A stretch of 43,695 bases of DNA from Luminiphilus sp. (lineage in GTDB: Bacteria; Pseudomonadota; Gammaproteobacteria; Pseudomonadales; Halieaceae): assembly GCA_016779445.1 (NCBI GenBank), contig JADHNP010000014.1, positions 1-43,695 of the forward strand, read 5' to 3'. Below, piece by piece: positions 1 to 7,192 of this stretch. The position numbers were made by a program, and so were the translations under genes. How positions within the stretch are numbered: position 1 is the stretch's first letter; every line of letters begins with the position of its first letter. A model generated the notes under the pieces. The model did not search any database and had not been told where the DNA came from. It was given only the letters and a program-made list of their open reading frames with translations.

Positions 1-407
1 CGCTCATGCTGCTCGCCGCCGGTCTCCTCTGCCATCTGCCAGGTTGCCTGATAAATGGCATTCAAGGCATCGTGGGTCAAATAGCGTTGCGCGCAACCGC
101 TTTCGCGACACAGGAGTCGCACTGCCTCGAGTTTGGAGAGCAGATCCTCTGAATGGCGATTAATGTGCAGCATCCGGTTGACGGTTTTGCCAGAGGTGCT
201 TTGCTCAGCCAGCATCAGTCCGCCGTATTCCGGCTTCTGCGCAAAATCGTAGGTGACGCCCACTGCGCGGATACCAGGCTGCAGACGCGGCTCGTCTACA
301 ACTGACTCCACCCGGTCACCATCCACATAAACAGTGGGGTTGTAGCCGCGTAAGCTTTCTGTGTAATCGGCTGCACTCATGATGCGGCCACCGGCTTTCA
401 TTAGCAT
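1..407 (-). CDS. 4-hydroxybutyryl-CoA dehydratase / HpaB-family protein, N-terminal part (3' end outside window)
   Basis: The gene runs off the left edge; 135 codons are visible. I translated it by eye from ATG 407, which has GGGAG 7 bases upstream; a second ATG lies at 380. The first residues (MLMKAGGRIMSAADYTESLR) and the stretch around residues 73-125 align from memory with clostridial AbfD, 4-hydroxybutyryl-CoA dehydratase/vinylacetyl-CoA isomerase, in the flavin-dependent HpaB superfamily. AbfD holds a [4Fe-4S] cluster through Cys99 and Cys103 plus later ligands. Here the matching segment reads SGCAQRY: Cys105 keeps the first position, but Tyr109 replaces the second cysteine. A genuine radical dehydratase is therefore doubtful, and a flavin monooxygenase or divergent paralogue is possible. 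It starts 18 bases after the MmgE/PrpD stop, so the two are probably co-transcribed. Family is fairly sure; reaction unknown. Confidence 0.75.
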   Translation of the reverse strand, partial: MLMKAGGRIMSAADYTESLRGYNPTVYVDGDRVESVVDEPRLQPGIRAVGVTYDFAQKPEYGGLMLAEQSTSGKTVNRMLHINRHSEDLLSKLEAVRLLCRESGCAQRYLTHDALNAIYQATWQMAEETGGEQHE

Positions 408-425
408 CGGGCACTCCCAGGGCGA

Positions 426-1844
426 TTAGCTCGCCTTATTTGTTTCGGTGCGCAACAGCCCCATCAGGCCTGTCACATCCTCCAGCTCATCCATTTGTTG
501 CAGAGACTGCCAAAGCGCCTCGGCCTGCTCATGGCTTATCGTCAAAGCGCAGTTCGCCATAAACTTCTCATACACCTGCTCGGCGCCTAGCAACCGACCC
601 GCAGCGCCGCGGTTGATCTCTTCAAAGTGCTCCAGCACCTGGCCATCTTTGGTTTTGATGCGAACACCTCCGGAAAAGGCATCGGGGTAGCAAGAGCGAG
701 CGTCATGTTCACAGTGAATACGTTGCGCAAGTGCAAGCACGTCACTATCGAGACGCGCGGCATCCTCTAGCTCTGCCAAACCGAAGCGGCCCGCCGTCAG
801 CGCGGTTGCAACGGCGTAGGGCACACTAAACTTGGCATCGTACTCACCCTGCGGTGCGCGCTTACTCTCGATCGGGTCAACCACCACCCCAAACTGGCGC
901 TCGTGAAGCAGCACCGTGATCGATGCAATCTCATCCACCGAGAGCTTGTACTGCTCGCGCAGAGCGAGTGCGGCATCGACGGGCGCATGGTTAAAGTGGC
1001 AGATGGGATAAGGCTTGATCGCTACCGCGCGCAAGGCCCATTCCGTAAATAATTGCTCAGAGATTGCCTCCGTTTCTATAGCGGTTCCTGGAGCATAAAG
1101 CGCGTAAAACCCAAAGCGTCCTCCGTAAGCTTCATCCGGGCCCTCAAAGCCGCTGACACCCAGCGACGCAGCCTGTAGAGCTGATGATGCCGCCCAGCCC
1201 GGGTGCAGCCGCTTAGTCCAACTGCCGTCATCCAAAAACGCCATGCTGCCGCTGCTCAAACTGAGCGCGACGCCCTGACTCTTCACCAGCGCTGCTTCAT
1301 CGCCGCCCAGCAATCTGGCCGCTGCCACAGTCGCCCCAAAAATCCCCACCACACCCGTGGGATGAAAGCCTACCTGTTGGAATACCCCCCCCGCCTGTGT
1401 GCCCAACAATGCATCAATTTCAATCGCAATCAGCGTCGCCAACAGGAGGCTCCGGCCGTCAAGCTGCTGTTGCTCCGCCAGCGCCAGCGTAGCAGGGAGG
1501 GCGCTGGCAGAGCAGTGCATCACTGAGGCCAGATGGGTGTCGTCGTAGTCGAGACCGTGAATAAGCAAACCGTTCATCAAAGCGGCATCGCGCAGAGCAA
1601 CGGTACCCGCCTGCCCGATAATGCTGGCACTGCCCTTGCTACCCAGCACATCAAGTGATTGCAGTGTTTTCGCGGCAAAGTCGTAATGTCTTGAAGCGAA
1701 GGCAATTCCCACGGCATCAGCAAGACACAGCTTTAGGTAGTCCCAAACATCCTGCGGGACATCATCGACTTTGAGCGCCAGCGCACGTTCTGCTATCGCC
1801 CGGGCAAGCGGTGCTGTCTGGTGTTTAACGTGAGAGGGTTGCAT
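426..1844 (-). CDS. MmgE/PrpD family protein
   Basis: This 472-residue protein belongs to the superfamily of 2-methylcitrate dehydratase (PrpD), cis-aconitate decarboxylase (CAD/IRG1) and iminodisuccinate epimerase. The family region NGLLIHGLDYDDTH lies at residues 91-104, with His110 just after it; Asp99, Thr103 and His110 are candidates for active-site positions known in CAD (inference). The frame continues to a GTG at 1877, but I chose ATG 1844 because GGAG sits 7 bases upstream and a palindromic operator-like site (1859-1870) would otherwise be coding. It is downstream of a CitE-like lyase and a GntR regulator and upstream of the AbfD-like gene. As I recall, the Pseudomonas aeruginosa itaconate cluster also carries an MmgE/PrpD gene beside its CitE, MaoC and acyl-CoA dehydrogenase genes. 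The substrate cannot be read from sequence. Confidence 0.85.
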   Translation of the reverse strand: MQPSHVKHQTAPLARAIAERALALKVDDVPQDVWDYLKLCLADAVGIAFASRHYDFAAKTLQSLDVLGSKGSASIIGQAGTVALRDAALMNGLLIHGLDYDDTHLASVMHCSASALPATLALAEQQQLDGRSLLLATLIAIEIDALLGTQAGGVFQQVGFHPTGVVGIFGATVAAARLLGGDEAALVKSQGVALSLSSGSMAFLDDGSWTKRLHPGWAASSALQAASLGVSGFEGPDEAYGGRFGFYALYAPGTAIETEAISEQLFTEWALRAVAIKPYPICHFNHAPVDAALALREQYKLSVDEIASITVLLHERQFGVVVDPIESKRAPQGEYDAKFSVPYAVATALTAGRFGLAELEDAARLDSDVLALAQRIHCEHDARSCYPDAFSGGVRIKTKDGQVLEHFEEINRGAAGRLLGAEQVYEKFMANCALTISHEQAEALWQSLQQMDELEDVTGLMGLLRTETNKAS

Positions 1845-1858
1845 GTCGCGCTCCGCAA

Positions 1859-1870
1859 ATGTCCGGACAT
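1859..1870. promoter_or_regulatory. Palindromic operator candidate in front of the MmgE/PrpD gene
   Basis: ATGTCCGGACAT is a perfect 12-base palindrome 15 bases upstream of the MmgE/PrpD ATG. Its core, TGTCCGGACA, matches the site at 3764-3773 in the gntR/maoC divergent region at 9 of 10 positions. A TATCAT hexamer, a possible -10 box for minus-strand transcription, overlaps its edge (1868-1873). Binding by the GntR protein encoded at 2909-3733 is inferred. Confidence 0.5.
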
Positions 1871-2013
1871 GATACACAAAGGCCGGGCCGATGCCGACCC
1901 TGAGTGTCTGTACCAGTCAGCACAACGCCCACCTCACTGACAATAGATCCGCGTGAATGGCTCAGGAATAGCATATTGAAACAGGTCTACGAGCGTTTTA
2001 CCTCGCGTGAGGG

Positions 2014-2907
2014 TCAACCATTCTCCAGCTTATCGGCCAGCGCGAGAATCCGCTGACTTTTGTAGACGATAGGATAATCGATGAAATAACCATCGAGCTG
2101 GATTGAGGCGGAGCCCGCCGCCTCGGCTGCCTCAAAGGCGGCAACGACCGCCTGCGCATGGGCGATTTCGGCCTCTGAGGGCGAAAAGATCTGATGCGTC
2201 AGCGTCACCTGACTGGGATGTATACACAGCTTGCCACCAAAACCGAACTGTTTCCCATGCCCAGCAGATTTCAGAAAGCGCTCGTCGTCGCGAATTTGCA
2301 ACACTACCGTATCGATCGGTGGTTCAAGGTCACCCAAGCGAGACGCGTGTGACAGTCTTGCGCGCGCATAGGCCAGTACTGACTCCTCAGCGTGCCATTC
2401 GTAATTCAAATCCAGGGTGTAATCGCCACCACCAAATGCCATGCGGCGAATGCGACTATCTGCCGTGGCAATCGCCTTCGCCGATTCCACACCTGCTGCA
2501 GTCTCAATAATCGGCATGAGATCAAGCTGCCCTACCGCCATACCTTGAGCGGCCTCCGCCGCTGCCAACCAATGCTCAAGGCGGTCAAGACAAGCGCGGG
2601 ACTCCACTTTCGGCAAGACCACGCCGTCTAGCCAAGGCCCTACCGTCGCTTTGATATCATCCTCGCAATAGGGCGTATCGACACTGTTTATGCGCACATA
2701 GCGTTTGGCGCCGTTACTGGGGCGTGCACTGAAAGCATCAACAACACACTGACGCGCTGCGCCCTTTTCGCTGACCGCGACCGCATCCTCTAGATCCAGA
2801 ATGACTGCATCAGCGCCTATCTCAAATACCTTTTCGACACGCCGGGGGTGATTCGCCGGGGTGAACAAAAAACTGCGCAGAGGCGTTCCATTTTTTTCCA
2901 CAGTCAC
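2014..2907 (-). CDS. CitE-like acyl-CoA lyase (HpcH/HpaI aldolase superfamily)
   Basis: This 297-residue TIM-barrel lyase belongs to the citrate lyase beta/citramalyl-CoA/malyl-CoA lyase family, which cleaves a hydroxyacyl-CoA to acetyl-CoA and a keto acid. Visible marks are SFLFTPANHP near the N-terminus, DLEDAV (38-43), Arg72 in RINS, Lys100, Glu135 and Asp162 in GGGDYT; the two acidic residues are expected Mg2+ ligands. The frame extends upstream over gntR, so I chose GTG 2907: it is one base after the gntR stop and has GGAG 6 bases before it. GTG 2901 is the alternative. Likely substrates from context are (S)-citramalyl-CoA (itaconate route) or an HMG-CoA isomer, as for mycobacterial Rv2498c, which also sits beside MaoC and acyl-CoA dehydrogenase genes. 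Confidence 0.85.
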   Translation of the reverse strand: MTVEKNGTPLRSFLFTPANHPRRVEKVFEIGADAVILDLEDAVAVSEKGAARQCVVDAFSARPSNGAKRYVRINSVDTPYCEDDIKATVGPWLDGVVLPKVESRACLDRLEHWLAAAEAAQGMAVGQLDLMPIIETAAGVESAKAIATADSRIRRMAFGGGDYTLDLNYEWHAEESVLAYARARLSHASRLGDLEPPIDTVVLQIRDDERFLKSAGHGKQFGFGGKLCIHPSQVTLTHQIFSPSEAEIAHAQAVVAAFEAAEAAGSASIQLDGYFIDYPIVYKSQRILALADKLENG

Positions 2908-2908
2908 A

Positions 2909-3733
2909 CTAACTACTCCACGACCAATGATCGGCTGTCTGCCAGCCACGGATAAATTCGAAGGTATAGCTGAAATTGCTGGCCGGATGCTCGGAGATCG
3001 ACACCTCAAACACGCGCCCCCCCATTCCCTGATAAAAACGCCACACACTTAGGGACGGAGAACCTGCCTCAACGCCCAGCACCCGGGCTTTTTGTTCACT
3101 GAGCGTTCCAGCGGTGACACGCACGGTGATTTTATCGATTGACTCCTTGAACGCCTCGGCAATCATTTCGTAGACGGGTCGCGTACTGCCCCCGAGACGC
3201 TGGGCGATTGATCCATACTCAGGGATCACGTAAACGTCGGCCCAGCAGATCGGCAAGCCATCATTGCCTAGAGTACGGATACCCGAGATCTGCACCCACT
3301 CGTCTCCTACCTCACAGCCCAAACCCCGTGACAGCGCCTTATCAGCGATAATGCGCTGGTCGGACAGCAATCGGAACTGGCTGCTATCGGGGTAACTGAA
3401 TAGCTCAGAGGGGGATCGAACAGTCTGAACAAAAGCGGGATTGGCATCGGTGGAGATAACCAGAGTCCCACGACCCCGCTGACGCTTCACCAAGCCCATG
3501 TCTTCCAAGACCCGCAGCGCCTCGCGAATTGTGTGGCGGCTCGCCTGATGGCGGTCGATCAAATCGAGCTCGCCGGGCAGAAAACTCCCCACGGGAAACG
3601 TGCCCCCGCGGATCCCCTGAAGCAACGTCTCCGAAATTTGTCGATATAGCGGTGTGCGAGTGACGCCTTCAGTACCGTTGACTTTCTTTGGCGCGCTTTC
3701 GGCGACACCGTTTTTTCTCGCTTCGGCTTGCAT
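2909..3733 (-). CDS. GntR family transcriptional regulator (HutC subfamily, UTRA domain)
   Basis: This 274-residue regulator has an N-terminal winged helix (about residues 27-95, with LPGELDLIDRHQASRHTIREAL typical of GntR proteins and the wing at KRQRGRGTLV). A UTRA-type effector domain follows (about 105-270). ATG 3733 is preceded by GGGAG at 5 bases; an upstream TTG (3745) is less likely. It is encoded directly before and almost touching the CitE-like gene, and divergent from maoC. A TGTCCAGACA palindrome just downstream of its own -10 box suggests autorepression and control of maoC; a second copy precedes the MmgE/PrpD gene. The effector is probably a pathway acid or CoA ester (inference). 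Confidence 0.9.
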   Translation of the reverse strand: MQAEARKNGVAESAPKKVNGTEGVTRTPLYRQISETLLQGIRGGTFPVGSFLPGELDLIDRHQASRHTIREALRVLEDMGLVKRQRGRGTLVISTDANPAFVQTVRSPSELFSYPDSSQFRLLSDQRIIADKALSRGLGCEVGDEWVQISGIRTLGNDGLPICWADVYVIPEYGSIAQRLGGSTRPVYEMIAEAFKESIDKITVRVTAGTLSEQKARVLGVEAGSPSLSVWRFYQGMGGRVFEVSISEHPASNFSYTFEFIRGWQTADHWSWSS

Positions 3734-3763
3734 CCGAGCTCCCAACCCCCCAAACTTTTCTAT

Positions 3764-3773
3764 TGTCCAGACA
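3764..3773. promoter_or_regulatory. Operator candidate between gntR and maoC
   Basis: TGTCCAGACA is an imperfect palindrome (inverted TGTC/GACA arms) in the 96-base gap between the divergent gntR and maoC genes. It touches the proposed gntR -10 box and lies between a weak -35 and a TAGATA (3777-3782) that could be a maoC -10. A further TGTC half-site follows at 3785-3788. The match to 1860-1869 supports a shared regulator. Confidence 0.5.
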
Positions 3774-3800
3774 TTTTAGATAGATGTCACTGAGCCACAA
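3773..3800 (-). promoter_or_regulatory. Predicted sigma70 promoter of gntR
   Basis: On the minus strand TTGTGG (3795-3800) and TAAAAT (3773-3778) are separated by 16 bases. This would start transcription about 30 bases upstream of the gntR ATG, inside or next to the palindrome at 3764-3773. The hexamer matches are moderate, so this is a prediction. Confidence 0.4.
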
Positions 3801-3829
3801 CCCATTCTGTCTTGTTTAGGTATCCGATC

Positions 3830-4318
3830 ATGGCAAAAACTAGCGCTAGAGCGCGTTACGCGCATCAGAAAGGGCGTCATTTTGAGGACTTCATTGTGGG
3901 CGATATTTATCATCACCTACCCGGCAGGACGATTTCCCAACACGATAACGCCTGGTTTACCTTGCTCACCATGAACACTCACCCGCTGCATTTTGATGAA
4001 GAATATGCCGCCGAGACCGAGTTCGGCCGGCCACTGGTAGCCAGCCCTCTCACCGTTGCCGTGGTTGTTGGGATGAGCGTGTCCGATGTGAGCGAGGCCG
4101 CCATTGCCAATTTGGGCTGGAAGGAAATCAAGCTCCCCGCGCCAGTCTTTCCCGGCGACACGCTCTATGCCAACACGGAAGTGCTCGGTAAACGTGAGTC
4201 CAAATCCCGTCCCAATGCAGGCATTGTGAGCGTAATGACCCGCGGTATCAATCAGGACGACGTCGAAGTCTGTATTTTCGAACGCCAGATACTGATACCA
4301 AAGCGCAATACTGCTTAA
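3830..4318 (+). CDS. MaoC family dehydratase (itaconyl-/mesaconyl-CoA hydratase-like)
   Basis: This is a single hot-dog-fold hydratase of 162 residues. The hydratase-2 motif region reads MNTHPLHFDEEYA (48-60): catalytic-type His54 is present, but the usual Asp five residues before it is Asn49. Later segments (FPGDTL, GKRESKSRPNAGIV) are typical of MaoC proteins that accompany CitE-like lyases. I chose ATG 3830 with AGG about 9 bases upstream over TTG 3812. It probably hydrates an unsaturated CoA ester to the hydroxyacyl-CoA cleaved by the CitE-like enzyme. It is followed 24 bases later by the acyl-CoA dehydrogenase gene and is likely repressed by the divergent GntR protein. Confidence 0.85.
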   Translation: MAKTSARARYAHQKGRHFEDFIVGDIYHHLPGRTISQHDNAWFTLLTMNTHPLHFDEEYAAETEFGRPLVASPLTVAVVVGMSVSDVSEAAIANLGWKEIKLPAPVFPGDTLYANTEVLGKRESKSRPNAGIVSVMTRGINQDDVEVCIFERQILIPKRNTA

Positions 4319-4342
4319 GTCATCAATCGCTGGAGACCTTCT

Positions 4343-5491
4343 ATGCGTCACGACGCCTCTGTAGAAAAACAAATGCTTGCCGCAATCGACAAATGGGTCG
4401 AGCAAGAGCTGCGCCCGATTGCACAAAAGTACGATCAAGCCGACGAGTATCCAACTGATCTCGTCGAACAGATGAAAGAAATGGGGCTTTTTGGTGCCAC
4501 TATCTCAGAGGCCTACGGCGGCCTTGGACTCAGTGCATTGACCTATGCGCGGATCGTCTCGCGCATCTGCGAAGTCTGGATGGCGCCCTCAGGCATTTTT
4601 AACTCGCACCTCATCATGGCCAGCTGTGTCGAACGTGGCGGTACACAAGCACAAAAAGAACATTTTTTGCCCAAGTTTGCTACGGGTGAACTGCGTGGTG
4701 GTATTGGCCTGACCGAGCCAGATGCCGGCTCCGACCTGCAGGGTATTCGCCTGGCAGCTAAAAAAAGCGGCAGCGACTACATCCTAAACGGCACCAAAAC
4801 CTGGATCTCCAACGGCATCAAAGGCAATTGTCTCGCCGTACTCACTAAAACGGACCCCACTGCCTCGCCACCACATCGCGGCATGAGCTTGTTCATATGT
4901 GAAAAAGGCGACGGTTTCAGCGTAGGCAAAAAGCTTAAAAAACTGGGTTACCGTGCCATCGATAGTGCGGAGCTGATTTTCGAGGATTTTCGCGTTTCGG
5001 CAGACAACCTGGTCGGCGGCGAGGAAGGTAAAGGATTTCAGCAAGTAGCCGGCGGCCTGGAGCTGGGCCGTATCAATATTGCCGCGCGGGGTGCCGGTAT
5101 GGCACAAGGCGCGACCAAAATGGCTTTGCACTATGCAATGGAGCGAAAAACCTTCGGCAAAACTATTGCGGAGCATCAAGCGATTCAGCTAAAGCTTGCA
5201 GAAATGTCAACACGTGCCGCCGCCGCGGAGCTATTGGTTCATCAGGCCGCCGATAAATACGACCGGCACGAGCGCTGTGACCTCGAAGCCGGACAGGCTA
5301 AGTTTTTCGCCTCTGAGGCCGCCGTGCAGAATAGTCTTGACGCCATGCGGGTCTTTGGTGGCTACAGCTACTCACCGGAATATGAAATCGAGCGCTTTTA
5401 TCGCGACGCACCCTTGCTCTGCATTGGCGAGGGCACCAATGAGATACAACGCATGATCATCGCCAAGCAAATGATAGCCAGAGCGAGTTAG
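4343..5491 (+). CDS. Acyl-CoA dehydrogenase
   Basis: This 382-residue FAD enzyme has full family length. GGIGLTEPDAGSDL (FAD/substrate loop) lies in the middle domain, and R-K-T-F-G-K, AIQLKLAEM and the C-terminal IGEGTNEIQR are typical; Glu363 in the last motif is at the usual catalytic-base position. It oxidises an acyl-CoA to the 2-enoyl-CoA and passes electrons to ETF. Being downstream of maoC and beside CitE suggests a branched or dicarboxyl-CoA substrate. A GGAGA stretch lies about 10 bases before the ATG. It ends 17 bases from the convergent nitroreductase gene. Confidence 0.93.
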   Translation: MRHDASVEKQMLAAIDKWVEQELRPIAQKYDQADEYPTDLVEQMKEMGLFGATISEAYGGLGLSALTYARIVSRICEVWMAPSGIFNSHLIMASCVERGGTQAQKEHFLPKFATGELRGGIGLTEPDAGSDLQGIRLAAKKSGSDYILNGTKTWISNGIKGNCLAVLTKTDPTASPPHRGMSLFICEKGDGFSVGKKLKKLGYRAIDSAELIFEDFRVSADNLVGGEEGKGFQQVAGGLELGRINIAARGAGMAQGATKMALHYAMERKTFGKTIAEHQAIQLKLAEMSTRAAAAELLVHQAADKYDRHERCDLEAGQAKFFASEAAVQNSLDAMRVFGGYSYSPEYEIERFYRDAPLLCIGEGTNEIQRMIIAKQMIARAS

Positions 5492-5508
5492 ACCACGTCT
5501 TACTGTTC

Positions 5509-6177
5509 TCAGTCGAGAATTGTCATGAATTCGCGGGCATTGAGCCGCTCGGTGCGGTAGGTGTTAACGAGGGCGTCGGGGTCCGCGTAACCCAGAGACA
5601 GGCCGCACACCAACATCTGCTCCGGCGGCGCCTCCAGAATAGGCATTACGCTGTCGTGGTAAGGGCAAAACGCCGCCTGTGCGCAGGTTTCCATGCCCAT
5701 TTCGCGGGCCGCCAACATAAAGGATTGCAAAAACATCCCGTAATCGACCCAACTCCCCTGCTCCATGTCGCGGTCAATGGTAAAAAACAGCGCCACAGGC
5801 GCGCCAAAAAACTGATAATTCTGCACGCGGTAGTTTTTGACCGCCTGAGCATCTCGCCGCTCTATTCCCAGTAAGCCATATAAGCCAAAGCCCGTCTGCC
5901 GACGCCGACCAATATAGGGCTCACGCCACTCGCGAGGGTAATAGTGGTACTCATAAGCGCCCTCATCACCCGATAAATAGCGGGCAGAGCACGCTTGGGT
6001 AATGCGGCCCTTGCGCTCACCACGAACAATGTAGGCGTGCCACGGCTGAATATTCGATCCCGAGGGCGCGCGACCAGCGATGGTCAACAGCGCTTCAATC
6101 TGCTCGTCGCTTACCGGTCTGTTAGACAGGAAAGCCCGGATACTCTGCCGTCCGACAATAGCCTCAGAAACTTTCAA
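5509..6177 (-). CDS. Nitroreductase family protein
   Basis: This 222-residue FMN-dependent oxidoreductase shows the family N-terminus GRQSIRAF, APSGSNIQPWH for flavin/phosphate contact and a C-terminal GLSLGYADP segment. The substrate is not predictable; homologues reduce quinones, nitro-compounds or enones. No in-frame ATG lies near the conserved start, and a TTG at 6177 with AGG 7 bases upstream fits. The Shine-Dalgarno overlaps the stop of the HMG-CoA lyase gene, so the two are probably translated from one mRNA. Confidence 0.9.
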   Translation of the reverse strand: MKVSEAIVGRQSIRAFLSNRPVSDEQIEALLTIAGRAPSGSNIQPWHAYIVRGERKGRITQACSARYLSGDEGAYEYHYYPREWREPYIGRRRQTGFGLYGLLGIERRDAQAVKNYRVQNYQFFGAPVALFFTIDRDMEQGSWVDYGMFLQSFMLAAREMGMETCAQAAFCPYHDSVMPILEAPPEQMLVCGLSLGYADPDALVNTYRTERLNAREFMTILD

Positions 6178-6186
6178 GCCGAGACC

Positions 6187-7083
6187 TCAAGCACATTGCT
6201 TGGATAGCCAGGTGTGAGCCCTGCCACCCTGAGGCGCCCCGATCATCTCGCTGAGTAACGCCACCGCGTCCAGTAGCTTCGGCATATTGAGATTGGTTGT
6301 GTAGCCAATAGATTCGCACAGCATTGCCACGTCTTCGGTGGCGACATTGCCCTTGGCCCCCGGAGCAAAGGGACATCCGCCAAGACCTCCCGTTGAAGCA
6401 TCAAACTGGCGAACACCGGCTAATAACGCCGCATAGACATTGGCCAGACCCATGGCGCGTGTGTCATGGAAGTGACAGCCAAGCCGCTCAGGTCCGTAAC
6501 GGTCTACGAGCTTTTGCATCATTGATTGCACGGCGGCCGGGTTAGCAGCCCCGATCGTGTCGGCGATGACAAGCCGTGCGGGTTTGTGCGCCATCAATCG
6601 CGCCACCTGGTCGAGTACGAGCGCCTCAGATACCGCACCTTCATAGGGACATTCGAAAGCCACCGCGAGATACGCGTGAATTGCCACCCCCTCCTCAGCG
6701 GCCCGATCCAGGATTTCTTCTCCCATTACAAAGGTTTCTTCGAGGCCTTTGCGGATGTTGTTCTGATTCATTTCTTCAGTGGCTGCCAACGCGATCGCAT
6801 GTGTCCGGATACCTGCCCGGACTGCGAGTTCATAGCCTTTCATATTAGGCACCAGGGCGCTGTATGCGAGGTCAGCAGCGGGAAGATTAGCGGCAATCTC
6901 GTCTGTGCCCGCCATCTGCGGTACTGCCTTTGGAGAAACAAAAGACCCGATTTCCAGTTCGGGCACACCGGCGGAAGCGAGCGCGGCTAAAAGGGCGATG
7001 CGTTGCTCAACGGTCAAATGTTTGGGCTGCGCCTGCAAGCCGTCTCGCGCCGCGACCTCTTTGATGATCACCTTCTCTAACAT
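6187..7083 (-). CDS. mvaB: Hydroxymethylglutaryl-CoA lyase
   Basis: The 298-residue enzyme cleaves (S)-3-hydroxy-3-methylglutaryl-CoA to acetoacetate and acetyl-CoA, the last step of leucine breakdown. EVAARDGLQ near the N-terminus, HFHDTRAMGL and the signature GGLGGCPFAPGA are seen; the catalytic cysteine falls at residue 237, where the Pseudomonas mevalonii enzyme has it. Of several upstream ATGs I chose 7083, which has AAGGAG about 7 bases before it. No methylcrotonyl-CoA carboxylase genes are in the window. The gene lies 109 bases downstream of aceE and precedes the nitroreductase. The neighbouring CitE-like lyase is a structurally different enzyme with overlapping chemistry. Confidence 0.93.
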   Translation of the reverse strand: MLEKVIIKEVAARDGLQAQPKHLTVEQRIALLAALASAGVPELEIGSFVSPKAVPQMAGTDEIAANLPAADLAYSALVPNMKGYELAVRAGIRTHAIALAATEEMNQNNIRKGLEETFVMGEEILDRAAEEGVAIHAYLAVAFECPYEGAVSEALVLDQVARLMAHKPARLVIADTIGAANPAAVQSMMQKLVDRYGPERLGCHFHDTRAMGLANVYAALLAGVRQFDASTGGLGGCPFAPGAKGNVATEDVAMLCESIGYTTNLNMPKLLDAVALLSEMIGAPQGGRAHTWLSKQCA

Positions 7084-7165
7084 TTCTCTCTCCTTGCGGG
7101 ATTCCGTCGGAGATCCCATTGCAACCTGCCGATGAGGACGCAAAGTTTAGCTTTACTCGCCGCCC

Positions 7166-7189
7166 CCCACCACTACAGTCATAGTGGGG
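7166..7189 (-). terminator. Hairpin downstream of aceE (possible weak terminator)
   Basis: On the minus strand CCCCACTA and TAGTGGTGGGG can pair around a 6-base loop, with one bulged T, directly after the aceE stop. No T-run follows, so it may act in RNA processing or partial termination before the HMG-CoA lyase gene. Confidence 0.3.
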
Positions 7190-7192
7190 TGT

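Noticed and set aside
1-407. Calling the left-edge gene a true 4-hydroxybutyryl-CoA dehydratase
   Set aside because: One of the two visible cluster cysteines is Tyr and the remaining ligands are outside the window.
1845-1877. N-terminal extension of the MmgE/PrpD protein to a GTG at 1877
   Set aside because: The extra 11 codons cover a perfect palindrome, and ATG 1844 has a GGAG ribosome binding site.
3812-3829. TTG start for the MaoC gene
   Set aside because: ATG 3830 has a better upstream AGG and fits the conserved N-terminus.
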